Of a stretch of 64,000 nucleotides of DNA, positions 57,524 through 64,000 are shown piece by piece. The position numbers and the translations under genes were made by a program. The stretch's first letter is position 1. Every line of letters begins with the position of its first letter. The stretch comes from Bacteroidota bacterium (GTDB lineage: Bacteria; Bacteroidota; Bacteroidia; Chitinophagales; Saprospiraceae): assembly GCA_016124585.1 (NCBI GenBank), contig WGNL01000018.1:124001-188000 (forward strand). Reading direction: 5' to 3'. The notes below the pieces were generated by a model. The model made no database searches, was not told where the DNA came from, and worked only from the letters and a program-made list of their open reading frames with translations.

Positions 57524-57610
57524 GGATGCGAGTATTTGAAGGTGCAAGTATTCGATGAAACCCCGTTCAAGTCCTCAAATCCTCGCATCTTCGCATCCTC
57601 AAATCTTCAA
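57521..57610. repeat. Word-repeat inverted repeat before the thiolase gene
   Basis: The left arm (TGAGGATGCGAGTATTTGAA, then GGTGCAAGTATTCGATG) begins at the stop codon of the lipoprotein gene. The right arm (CCTCAAATCCTCGCATCTTC, then GCATCCTCAAATC) is its imperfect inverted copy. The right arm ends six bases before the thiolase ATG. Confidence 0.8.
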
Positions 57611-57615
57611 TTTCT

Positions 57616-58830
57616 ATGCAAAACGCCTTCATCGTTGACGCCACCCGCACCCCCATTGCCAATTTCCAAGGAAGCCTTTCGCCCGTTCGGGCGGATGATT
57701 TGGCTGCTCACGCAATAGCTTCCCTCATCGCCCGCCACCCGAATTTACCGCTAGCTGCTTTTGATGATGTCATTCTCGGCTGCGCCAACCAAGCAGGCGA
57801 GGACAACCGAAACGTGGCCCGCATGGCCGCACTCTTAGCGGGACTTCCCGTGACCGTGCCGGGCGAGACGGTGAACCGGCTTTGCGCCAGCGGAATGTCA
57901 GCCGTGGTGCAGGCCAGTCGGGCTATCCGCAGTGGAGAGGGCGACCTGTTCATCGCAGGTGGGGTGGAGCACATGACCCGTGGACCTTGGGTGATTTCGA
58001 AGGTTTCGCAGCCGTTCGGGCGGGATGCCGAGATGCATGACAGCAGTTTTGGCTGGCGTTTCATCAATCCAAAAATGAAAGCGCTCTACGGCGTGAATGG
58101 TATGGGAAATACCGCCGAAAACCTTGCGGAGCAACACAAAATAAGCCGGGAAGACCAAGACGCATTTGCCCTTTGGTCGCAACAAAAAGCAGCGGCGGCA
58201 CAGGCTTCGGGCAGGTTAGCGGAGGAAATCAGCCCCGTTTCAATCCCCCAGCGCAAGGGCGACCCCGTGATTTTTTCCGAAGATGAATTCATCAAACCAA
58301 ACACCACGCTGGAAGTGCTGGCCAAGCTGCGACCCGCTTTCAAAAAAGCTGAAGATGGCGGCAGTGTGACTGCTGGGAACGCCTCCGGCCTCAACGATGG
58401 TGCTGCCGCAATGCTCGTCGCCTCTGAATTGGCAGTGAAAAAATTTGACTTAAAACCACTCGCACGAATCGTGTCCTCCGGTGTGGCAGGCGTGGAACCT
58501 CGCATCATGGGCATCGGACCTGTGCCAGCTAGCCAGTTGGCGCTCGACCGGGCTGGGCTTTCCCTCGCCGACATGGATATCATCGAACTGAACGAGGCAT
58601 TTGCTGCACAGGCGCTCGCCTGTACCCGTACCTGGGGCATTGCTGACAACGACCCTCGCATCAATCCGAACGGGGGTGCCATCGCCATCGGGCATCCGCT
58701 TGGCATGTCTGGTACCCGTATTTTACAGACAGCCGCCATCGAATTGCACCGCCAAGACAAGCGCTACGCACTGGCTACAATGTGCATCGGCGTTGGGCAG
58801 GGATATGCGGTGGTTTTGGAAAAAGTGTGA
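57616..58830 (+). CDS. Acetyl-CoA acyltransferase, 3-oxoadipyl-CoA thiolase type (PaaJ/PcaF-like)
   Basis: The 404-residue thiolase has Cys in VNRLCASGMSAV (acyl-binding Cys near residue 91), the GGVEHMTRGPWV segment, the active-site His in GGAIAIGHPLGMSG and the second Cys in LATMCIGVGQGYAVV. The stretch GCANQAGEDNRNVARMAALL is typical of 3-oxoadipyl-CoA thiolases, which release succinyl-CoA and acetyl-CoA at the end of the phenylacetate or beta-ketoadipate pathways. With paaZ in the same window, a PaaJ role is likely. A general fatty-acid thiolase role cannot be excluded. Confidence 0.9.
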   Translation: MQNAFIVDATRTPIANFQGSLSPVRADDLAAHAIASLIARHPNLPLAAFDDVILGCANQAGEDNRNVARMAALLAGLPVTVPGETVNRLCASGMSAVVQASRAIRSGEGDLFIAGGVEHMTRGPWVISKVSQPFGRDAEMHDSSFGWRFINPKMKALYGVNGMGNTAENLAEQHKISREDQDAFALWSQQKAAAAQASGRLAEEISPVSIPQRKGDPVIFSEDEFIKPNTTLEVLAKLRPAFKKAEDGGSVTAGNASGLNDGAAAMLVASELAVKKFDLKPLARIVSSGVAGVEPRIMGIGPVPASQLALDRAGLSLADMDIIELNEAFAAQALACTRTWGIADNDPRINPNGGAIAIGHPLGMSGTRILQTAAIELHRQDKRYALATMCIGVGQGYAVVLEKV

Positions 58831-58835
58831 GTTCT

Positions 58836-59348
58836 CTAGGCGGGCTTCTTCGCCAATCGTCCCCAGCCCCAGCGCATCAGCAACAGCAGGGCCACGAAAA
58901 TCAGCACCCCTTGCCACAACGGTAGATAGGAAATGACGACGAGGTGTGTTTTGTCCAATACCCAGAAAAAGGCGAAGGCCGCCGTTATCATCATAAAAAG
59001 TCCAGTGATTTTGCCGAAGCCCGGCACTTGGTCGAGGCTCACGTTGCGACGGATAAGCATGAGCGTGACGAACATGGAAAGGATGGGCAGCAACTGCGTA
59101 AAAATTTCCGTCTGAAAAATGCTGCGGCGCTCAAAAATGAAAAGGTAGAGGTTGAAGAAAATGGCAAAAATGCCTGGGACGCAAACGAGGTAAATCAACG
59201 CCGAATACAAGTATTTCCAAGGATCCATCTGTCCCTCTCCTTTCCCAAAAACACCCGCCAGCCACGCCGTGAAGGGGATGAGCAGGAAATAGGAAATGAT
59301 CCAAAAAGGGTTGGAAACGATGAAGTCGAAAAATTCCTGAAGCGTCAT
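58836..59348 (-). CDS. Hypothetical four-helix membrane protein
   Basis: The 170-residue product has about four hydrophobic helices (ISYFLLIPFTAWLAGVF, YLYSALIYLVCVPGIFAIFF, GLFMMITAAFAFFWVL and GVLIFVALLLLMRWG) and a charged loop with RRNVSLDQVPGFGKI. No catalytic motif is seen. I do not recognise the family. Its stop lies five bases from the convergent thiolase stop. It is transcribed from its own promoter or behind odhB, from which it is separated by a terminator. Confidence 0.68.
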   Translation of the reverse strand: MTLQEFFDFIVSNPFWIISYFLLIPFTAWLAGVFGKGEGQMDPWKYLYSALIYLVCVPGIFAIFFNLYLFIFERRSIFQTEIFTQLLPILSMFVTLMLIRRNVSLDQVPGFGKITGLFMMITAAFAFFWVLDKTHLVVISYLPLWQGVLIFVALLLLMRWGWGRLAKKPA

Positions 59349-59380
59349 TTTGTGTTGATTTTGTGGGGCAAATTAAAGTA

Positions 59381-59418
59381 AAAAGGGCAACCCGCACTTG
59401 GCAGGCTGCCCTTTTTTA
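59381..59418 (-). terminator. Intrinsic terminator of odhB
   Basis: AAAAGGGCA and TGCCCTTTT pair around a 17-base loop, and the minus strand continues with a T-rich run. It lies between the odhB stop (59434) and the start of the next minus-strand gene. Confidence 0.8.
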
Positions 59419-59433
59419 TTTTTCGAAAAAACA

Positions 59434-60687
59434 TCAAAGGTCAAGCAAAAGCGTCATCGGCTCTTCCAGCAGTTTTTTCACTTTCACGAGGAAGGTCACG
59501 CTGCTGCTGCCGTCAATCACCCGGTGGTCGTAGCTGAGGGCGAGGTACATCATCGGGCGGATTTCCACTTGGCCGTTGATGGCCATTGGGCGCTGGATGA
59601 TGTTGTGCATGCCGAGGATGGCGCTCTGTGGCTCGTTCAGAATCGGGGTGCTGAGCATGGAGCCGAAAACGCCGCCGTTGGTGATGGTGAAGGTGCCACC
59701 ACTCATTTCCTCCAGCGTCAGTTCGCCCTTGCGGGCCTTGTCCGCCAACTCCTTGATTTTCAGTTCAATCTGCGCAAAATTCAACGACTCCACATTGTGT
59801 ACAGGCGGCACCACGAGGCCCGTTGGTGTGCTGATGGCGATGGAGATGTCCACGTAGTTGTGGTAAACGATGTCCTCGCCGTCAATCATGGCGTTCACGT
59901 CCGGCATTTCCATGAGCACCTTGGCACAAGCCTTTGCGAAGAGCGACATGAAGCCGAGCTTGATACCATATTTCTTCACGAAAGCATCCTGATGTTTTTC
60001 CCGAAGGGCCATGATTTCGGTCAAATCCACTTCATTGAAAGTGGTGAGCATGGCCGTATTGTTCTTGGCGCTGACGAGTCGCTTCGCAATGGTGCGGCGC
60101 ATCCGGCTCATCTTCTTACGGTCTTCCGTGCGGATGCCAGATGGCACTGATGCTGGGGCAGGTGCGGCAGGTTTTTCCGCTGCTGGCGCAGCGGGTGGTG
60201 CGGCTGGTGTAGCGACTGCTTTTTGGGCGTCTTCCTTCGTAATGCGGCCATCCTTGCCGGTGCCGGAAACGGTTTCAGGCGCCACGCCGCCTTCCTTCAA
60301 AATCTTGGCCGCAGCCGGAGACGGATACCCTTCGGCGTAAGTGGATTTGCTTTGTGCGGGGGCAGCGGCAGGAGCTGGGGCAGCAGGTTTGGCTTCGGCA
60401 GGTGGTGCAGCCGCTGGGGCTGGCGTCTCAGCTTTTCCATTTTGCGAAGCGGAAGTATCAATCTTCGCTACCACTGCCCCAATGGCGATGTCGTCGCCCT
60501 CGGCGGCTACATGGATGAGCTTACCAGACGCCTCCGCCGGGAATTCGAGGGTCGCCTTGTCCGATTCGAACTCACAGATGGATTCATCCAAAGCCACGTA
60601 TTCACCATTGCCTTTCAGCCATTTGGAAAGGGTTACTTCTGTTATGGATTCCCCGATGACCGGGACTTTCATTTCAACAATTGCCAT
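59434..60687 (-). CDS. odhB: Dihydrolipoyllysine-residue succinyltransferase, E2 of 2-oxoglutarate dehydrogenase
   Basis: The 417-residue E2 has a lipoyl domain with the lipoylated Lys in [14 protein letters not shown]. An Ala/Pro-rich linker follows, then an E1/E3-binding motif ([14 protein letters not shown]), a second linker and the catalytic domain. Catalytic residues are in [15 protein letters not shown] (His near 388 and Asp). It transfers succinyl groups to CoA in the citric acid cycle. [17 protein letters not shown] is the SucB-type N-terminus rather than the pyruvate type. The E1 gene is not in the window. It is flanked by a terminator on both sides. Confidence 0.95.
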   Translation of the reverse strand: MAIVEMKVPVIGESITEVTLSKWLKGNGEYVALDESICEFESDKATLEFPAEASGKLIHVAAEGDDIAIGAVVAKIDTSASQNGKAETPAPAAAPPAEAKPAAPAPAAAPAQSKSTYAEGYPSPAAAKILKEGGVAPETVSGTGKDGRITKEDAQKAVATPAAPPAAPAAEKPAAPAPASVPSGIRTEDRKKMSRMRRTIAKRLVSAKNNTAMLTTFNEVDLTEIMALREKHQDAFVKKYGIKLGFMSLFAKACAKVLMEMPDVNAMIDGEDIVYHNYVDISIAISTPTGLVVPPVHNVESLNFAQIELKIKELADKARKGELTLEEMSGGTFTITNGGVFGSMLSTPILNEPQSAILGMHNIIQRPMAINGQVEIRPMMYLALSYDHRVIDGSSSVTFLVKVKKLLEEPMTLLLDL

Positions 60688-60828
60688 TTTTCAATTATTT
60701 TTTGAAACGCAAATATCGGTTTCTTGAAAGATTTGTGAAGAAAACCAATGATTAATTCAGTACTAGTCGTTCATGGTCATAATTAAACCACTGAATACAT
60801 TGATTTACAAGTATTTGCAAAGCAAATA

Positions 60829-60877
60829 AAAAAGAAAAGCCACGTGAGACCTGCACACGTGGCTTTTCTTTTTTGTA
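60829..60877 (-). terminator. Intrinsic terminator of the accA-DUF6913-dapA unit
   Basis: AAAGAAAAGCCACGTG and CACGTGGCTTTTCTTT pair nearly perfectly around an 11-base loop, with T-runs on either strand. Confidence 0.9.
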
Positions 60878-60884
60878 AAAAAAA

Positions 60885-61790
60885 TCAAACTGCTGGGGTG
60901 AGCAATTTCTCCAGTTCTAAACCTAACTGATTGAATACGTTCTCGGAAACGGGGACTAATGGCAACCTCACTTCGTTCGTACATAATCCCATCATTTTCA
61001 TCACTGACTTGATACCAGCCGGATTACCCTCCACGTAGAGTAACGGGTGGATATCATGGAGGTCTAGGTTGATGCGCCGTGCGGTTTCATAATCACTGTT
61101 AAGAGCTGCCCTTACCATACTGCTGAACTGCTCTGGCAGTGCATTGGCAATGACAGAAATAATGCCGTCACCTCCACAAGCTATGATGGGAAGTGTAAGT
61201 GAGTCGTCGCCGCTCAGTACAGCAAAGCCCTCAGGCTTATGTTTGATAATGGACACGACTTGTTCCATATTTCCGCTGGCTTCCTTCACAGCAATAAACT
61301 TGCTACTAGCCCGTGCGAGGCGTAGGGTCGTTTCAGCAGCAACGTTGGAGGCTGTGCGACCCGGCACATTATAGATGATGATGGGCAGTGGAGATGCAGC
61401 CTCCAGCGCCATATAGTGCTGAAAAATGCCCTCTTGGGTGGGCTTCACATAGCTTGGGCTGCTAGACATGATGGCCGCAAAACCATCCAATACGTCACTG
61501 TAAGCTTTTAGGCGGTCTAGGAGGTGCAGAGTGCTATTTGCACCAAAAAGCCCTGCCACGACAGGCACTCGCCCGCCCACTTTTTTAAGGGTAAAATTGA
61601 AAACCTCTTTGCATTCAGGGGTGGTGAGCATGATGGCCTCGCCTGTGGAACCAAGCGATACAATAAAGTCTACCCCACCTGTGATGACGTGTTCAATGAT
61701 TTTTTCTAAGGCGTCAAAATCGATTTTTCCTCCTTGCTGGAAAGGTGTCACGATGGCGACGCCCGTTCCGTTAAGCTGCTGCTGCTTCAT
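60885..61790 (-). CDS. dapA: 4-hydroxy-tetrahydrodipicolinate synthase
   Basis: The 301-residue protein has the DapA barrel: GTGVAIVTPFQ at the N-terminus, SLGSTGEAIMLTT with the Thr/Tyr relay region, YNVPGRTASNVAAET, and FIAVKEASGNMEQV with the Schiff-base Lys169. It condenses pyruvate with aspartate semialdehyde, the first committed step to lysine and meso-diaminopimelate. Its start overlaps the end of the DUF6913 gene by 20 bases, so the two are probably translated in a coupled way. Together with thrA at 6769-9234 it draws on the same aspartate semialdehyde pool. Confidence 0.95.
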   Translation of the reverse strand: MKQQQLNGTGVAIVTPFQQGGKIDFDALEKIIEHVITGGVDFIVSLGSTGEAIMLTTPECKEVFNFTLKKVGGRVPVVAGLFGANSTLHLLDRLKAYSDVLDGFAAIMSSSPSYVKPTQEGIFQHYMALEAASPLPIIIYNVPGRTASNVAAETTLRLARASSKFIAVKEASGNMEQVVSIIKHKPEGFAVLSGDDSLTLPIIACGGDGIISVIANALPEQFSSMVRAALNSDYETARRINLDLHDIHPLLYVEGNPAGIKSVMKMMGLCTNEVRLPLVPVSENVFNQLGLELEKLLTPAV

Positions 61791-62322
61791 GATTTGGTCG
61801 CATCTTTTTCATGTAAAAAATTACCTGCTGAAGGAAGTTTTTGAGGTCACTTTTCCCAGTATGTTCAATCATCAGGTCGTAGCAAAAAGTTTGATCGGTA
61901 TAAGGGCCTACCCGGTACTTCGCCTTTGAAAGCGCTGCAAGGTAGTCGAGTGGGACGATGGTACTCTTGGTGAGGTTTAAAAGTAGGTCAAAAGGTTGCT
62001 CCCTAAATTCAATAGCTTCCCGGCTGTTGGGGCGTAGCGCCCAGTCCATCTGCAATTTATTAAAAGCTGCGAAGGCAAAGCTTTCGCCCTTAAGCTTGTT
62101 GTTGAAAAAGGCCAGCACTTTGACCTTTTTGCCAGCTTTTTTGAGCTGCTCGGCATAGTCGAGTACTGTTTCCCGTTCTGCCTTCTCCGTGCCATCGAAT
62201 AGGATGCCAATGGATGAAGCATTATCAAGGTACATGGAAGCCCGTTGAGGCTTGTGCGCTGGCAGTTCTTTTTTTAAAAAAGAACGGTGTAAACGCAAGC
62301 GAATTCGTTCTAAAAACTGCAT
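61771..62322 (-). CDS. DUF6913 family protein
   Basis: From the ATG at 62322 the 183-residue product begins MQFLERIRLRLHRSFLKKEL. A Rossmann-like alternating pattern follows: SIGILFDGTEKAERETV, KKVKVLAFFNNKL, PFDLLLNLTKSTIVPLDYL. A conserved C-terminal stretch contains YRVGPYTDQTFCYDLMIEH. This is the family I recall lying before dapA in Bacteroidota. The longer frame would overlap accA and is discarded. The function is not known. It overlaps dapA by 20 bases and lies 52 bases from accA on the same strand. Confidence 0.78.
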   Translation of the reverse strand: MQFLERIRLRLHRSFLKKELPAHKPQRASMYLDNASSIGILFDGTEKAERETVLDYAEQLKKAGKKVKVLAFFNNKLKGESFAFAAFNKLQMDWALRPNSREAIEFREQPFDLLLNLTKSTIVPLDYLAALSKAKYRVGPYTDQTFCYDLMIEHTGKSDLKNFLQQVIFYMKKMRPNHEAAAA

Positions 62323-62374
62323 GTTGTGCAGGCGTTTGTTTTCGATAAAAAATGCCGAGACCACTAAAAAAATA

Positions 62375-63364
62375 TCAAGCCTCAGTTTTTTCCTCCGCTT
62401 CAATGGCGGCAGGAATAGTGTCATAAACGCCCATGGAACTGTACTTGTTGATGCGAGCTTCTACCAGCTCGTCCGGTGTAAGTTTTCCCAAGTTGGCCAG
62501 GGCCTTTTTCAAGTATGTTTTCAAAATGACCGCCATCTCTTCCGGCGCAGAATGTGCGCCACCGAGCGGTTCTTCGATAATACCATCAATAAGTCCGAAT
62601 GATAGCATGTTCTCTGCAGTAAGTTTCAAAGCTTCTGCGGCCTGTTCCTTAAAGTCCCATGTCCTCCAGAGGATTGTCGAGCAATTTTCAGGACTGATAA
62701 CTGAATACCAAGAATTTTCGAGCATGAAAACCTGATCGCCCAAGCCGATGCCAATGGCTCCGCCCGATGCACCTTCTCCGATTACAACGCAGACGATGGG
62801 TACTTCCAGTTTCGCCATTTCAAACAAGTTGCGGGCAATGGCCTCTGCCTGTCCCCGTTCCTCCGCCTCGATACCTGGGAATGCACCCGGTGTATCAATC
62901 AACGTGATGACGGGGAAGCCAAACCGCTCCGCCATTTTCATCAGCCGCAGCGCCTTTCGGTAGCCTTCTGGATTGGCCATCCCGAAGTTACGGTACTGGC
63001 GCATCTTGGTGTTGGTACCTTTTTGCTGGCCCAAAATCATGACCGTTTGCCCATCAATATCAGCCAAACCACCTACTATCGCCTTGTCATCTCCGAAGTG
63101 ACGGTCGCCGTGCAATTCAACGAAATTACTACAGATTTGCTCAATATAAAACAAGGTATAAGGCCGTTCGGGGTGGCGAGAAAGTTGCACCCGCTGCCAA
63201 GGTGTGATGTTATCGTAGATTTCTTTTCGTTTTGCGTTGATTTTGGCCTCCAACTCCTCAATCATCGGCGACACATCAAGGTCGCCCTCTTCGCCTACTT
63301 GCTTGATTTTATCCAGTTGCTCAAACAAGCTTTCCAACGGTTTTTCAAAATCCAAAAAAACCAT
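62375..63364 (-). CDS. accA: Acetyl-CoA carboxylase carboxyltransferase subunit alpha
   Basis: The ATG at 63364 gives the normal start [20 protein letters not shown]; the 329-residue length is normal for AccA. Motifs include [20 protein letters not shown], the glycine-rich [36 protein letters not shown] and [15 protein letters not shown], which form the carboxybiotin and acetyl-CoA sites of the crotonase-fold carboxyltransferase. AccA and AccD transfer the carboxyl group to acetyl-CoA to make malonyl-CoA. accD is not adjacent. It heads the minus-strand group with DUF6913 and dapA. Confidence 0.96.
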   Translation of the reverse strand: MVFLDFEKPLESLFEQLDKIKQVGEEGDLDVSPMIEELEAKINAKRKEIYDNITPWQRVQLSRHPERPYTLFYIEQICSNFVELHGDRHFGDDKAIVGGLADIDGQTVMILGQQKGTNTKMRQYRNFGMANPEGYRKALRLMKMAERFGFPVITLIDTPGAFPGIEAEERGQAEAIARNLFEMAKLEVPIVCVVIGEGASGGAIGIGLGDQVFMLENSWYSVISPENCSTILWRTWDFKEQAAEALKLTAENMLSFGLIDGIIEEPLGGAHSAPEEMAVILKTYLKKALANLGKLTPDELVEARINKYSSMGVYDTIPAAIEAEEKTEA

Positions 63365-63441
63365 AAAAAAAGTGGTTGTGTTTGCTTTTCGTTTCCGGTG
63401 GGGCGGCCGAAAATCCAGCATCCTGTGTTTTTAATGAATGA

Positions 63442-63449
63442 CAAAGTTA
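63442..63449 (-). promoter_or_regulatory. Candidate -7 promoter element of accA
   Basis: On the minus strand TAACTTTG matches TAnnTTTG and would give a leader of about 70 bases. Confidence 0.4.
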
Positions 63450-63508
63450 GCAAACCCTAGTCAGTCCCAGCTAGTGGCAATATTTTTTTTACTTTTTTTC
63501 GACAGTGG

Positions 63509-63539
63509 TTGCTTGTGAAAAAAACAAGTTATACATTTG
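63509..63539 (+). promoter_or_regulatory. Promoter of tRNA-Asp
   Basis: TACATTTG at 63532-63539 is followed by CG. A TTG at 63509-63511 lies 20 bases upstream, fitting the Bacteroidota -33/-7 spacing. This is the best promoter match in the window. Confidence 0.6.
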
Positions 63540-63575
63540 CGTCCGCTTTTGAAAGGAAGGCGAATTTACAAAGAT

Positions 63576-63649
63576 GGTTCGGTAGTTCAGTTGGTTAGAA
63601 TACCTGCCTGTCACGCAGGGGGTCGCGGGTTCGAGTCCCGTCCGGACCG
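63576..63649 (+). tRNA. tRNA-Asp (GTC)
   Basis: A full cloverleaf is present. The acceptor arms GGTTCGG and CCGGACC pair with one G-U, and the discriminator base is G, as usual for tRNA-Asp. The D-loop contains AGTTCAGTTGGTTAGA, the anticodon loop CTGTCAC reads GTC, and the T-loop is GGTTCGAGTCC. CCA is not encoded. Length is 74 bases. Confidence 0.97.
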
Positions 63650-63665
63650 CTTTCAGAGAATCAAG

Positions 63666-63706
63666 AAAGCCTTACAAGTTCACACTTGTGAGGCTTTTTT
63701 GTTTTT
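63666..63706 (+). terminator. Intrinsic terminator of tRNA-Asp
   Basis: AAAGCCTTACAAGT and ACTTGTGAGGCTTT pair with one G-U around a four-base loop, followed by TTTTGTTTTT. Confidence 0.9.
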
Positions 63707-64000
63707 GCGTGCATCATTTTGCTTTTCTAGGTAAGGCCCCATATTCCCAATTGCTCAAAAACCTAGCTGTCTTGAACAATCTTCTCCAAATTTTCATGCC
63801 CTACTGCTTCCGACAAAACCAAGATTCGAAATTGGAGGTCGGCAAATAAATATCCACCGCCAGCATGTGTTGGAAATACTTTCCAAACAAAACAGTGCCC
63901 GTTGTTTTCGCCGATTCAAAATTCTTGATATTTTCCTAAGAGAAGAAAATGCTCACCATCGATTCGCACTGCCGAATCGTGGCCTTTTTTAACTGAATTA
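63707..64000. other. Right end of window, possible remnant of a minus-strand gene
   Basis: No intact gene was called. On the minus strand, 63801 to about 63936 reads ESAKTTGTVLFGKYFQHM and on to a TAG stop at 63801-63803. Just upstream another frame (HDSAVRIDGEHFLLLGKY) runs in from the window edge. A single frame change near 63930 would join the two. This could be a broken gene whose start lies outside, or chance. Confidence 0.3.

Noticed and set aside
59398-60150. 250-codon antisense open frame across odhB
   Set aside because: His-rich low-complexity product typical of an antisense shadow over an Ala/Pro-rich gene.
63537-63734. 65-codon open frame over the tRNA
   Set aside because: It translates tRNA-Asp itself (the familiar false peptide around SVVQLVRIPACHAGG).

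Overview
The window is a gene-dense chromosomal segment of a member of the Bacteroidota, most likely a saprospiria-like lineage (phylum fairly sure, family a guess). The reasons are: two secreted proteins ending in type IX secretion (T9SS) sorting domains (31885-38526 and 50361-51497); a serine palmitoyltransferase-type enzyme; DUF5606 and DUF6913 proteins typical of the phylum; few obvious Shine-Dalgarno sequences; and repeated matches to the Bacteroidota -7 promoter element TAnnTTTG, often continuing as TTTGCG or TTTGCC. No insertion sequence, prophage, CRISPR array or rRNA was seen, and no transcription factor gene was recognised. One tRNA (Asp) lies near the right end.

Layout. 1-9.2 kb: polysaccharide deacetylase 3' end, a solitary ExbD, an M29 aminopeptidase, a degenerate exonuclease-like protein, a large Dna2-type nuclease-helicase, and fused aspartate kinase/homoserine dehydrogenase. 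9.2-21.5 kb: exopolyphosphatase-like protein, lipoprotein, rhomboid, TPR protein, class V aminotransferase, RecX, DsbD beside a stand-alone DsbD-alpha domain, a small cytochrome b-like membrane protein, a LOG-family hydrolase and PaaZ. 21.9-31.8 kb: 1-Cys peroxiredoxin, M16 protease, a PD40/SPOR-like envelope protein, PurN, then a plus-strand cluster of leucyl aminopeptidase, hypoxanthine phosphoribosyltransferase and an inositol-phosphatase-like enzyme. 31.9-38.5 kb: one 2213-residue secreted repeat protein. 38.9-48.9 kb: LpxD, YqeY, ComEC, a TlpA-like thioredoxin, DUF5606, serine palmitoyltransferase, a lipoprotein, an acidic protein, a radical SAM/SPASM protein and a small orphan protein. 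48.9-50.3 kb: a DUF2721 gene, a two-gene nucleotidyltransferase cassette and a truncated second copy of the DUF2721 5' end. 50.4-64 kb: M43 metalloprotease, S9 peptidase, OmpA-type protein, lipoprotein, thiolase, membrane protein, E2 of 2-oxoglutarate dehydrogenase, DapA, DUF6913, AccA and tRNA-Asp.

How the genes connect. Most of the window is housekeeping and envelope biology: amino-acid synthesis (thrA, dapA), purine synthesis and salvage (purN, hpt), fatty acid and lipid synthesis (accA, lpxD, spt), periplasmic thiol chemistry (dsbD, DsbD-alpha, TlpA-like), protein turnover (M16, M17, M29, M43, S9, rhomboid) and phenylacetate-type aromatic degradation (paaZ and a PaaJ/PcaF-type thiolase, 36 kb apart).

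Two patterns stand out. First, a 117-bp segment spanning the start of the DUF2721 gene is duplicated on both sides of a compact toxin-antitoxin-like nucleotidyltransferase cassette. The old copy keeps its promoter but is cut off after 35 codons, and the intact copy sits behind the cassette. Ten of the eleven coding differences between copies are silent. Second, many gene ends carry AT-rich, word-repeating inverted repeats, several sharing GATTT-NN-GATT and starting within a few bases of a stop codon. They differ from the ordinary GC-rich, U-tailed terminators at other gene ends here.
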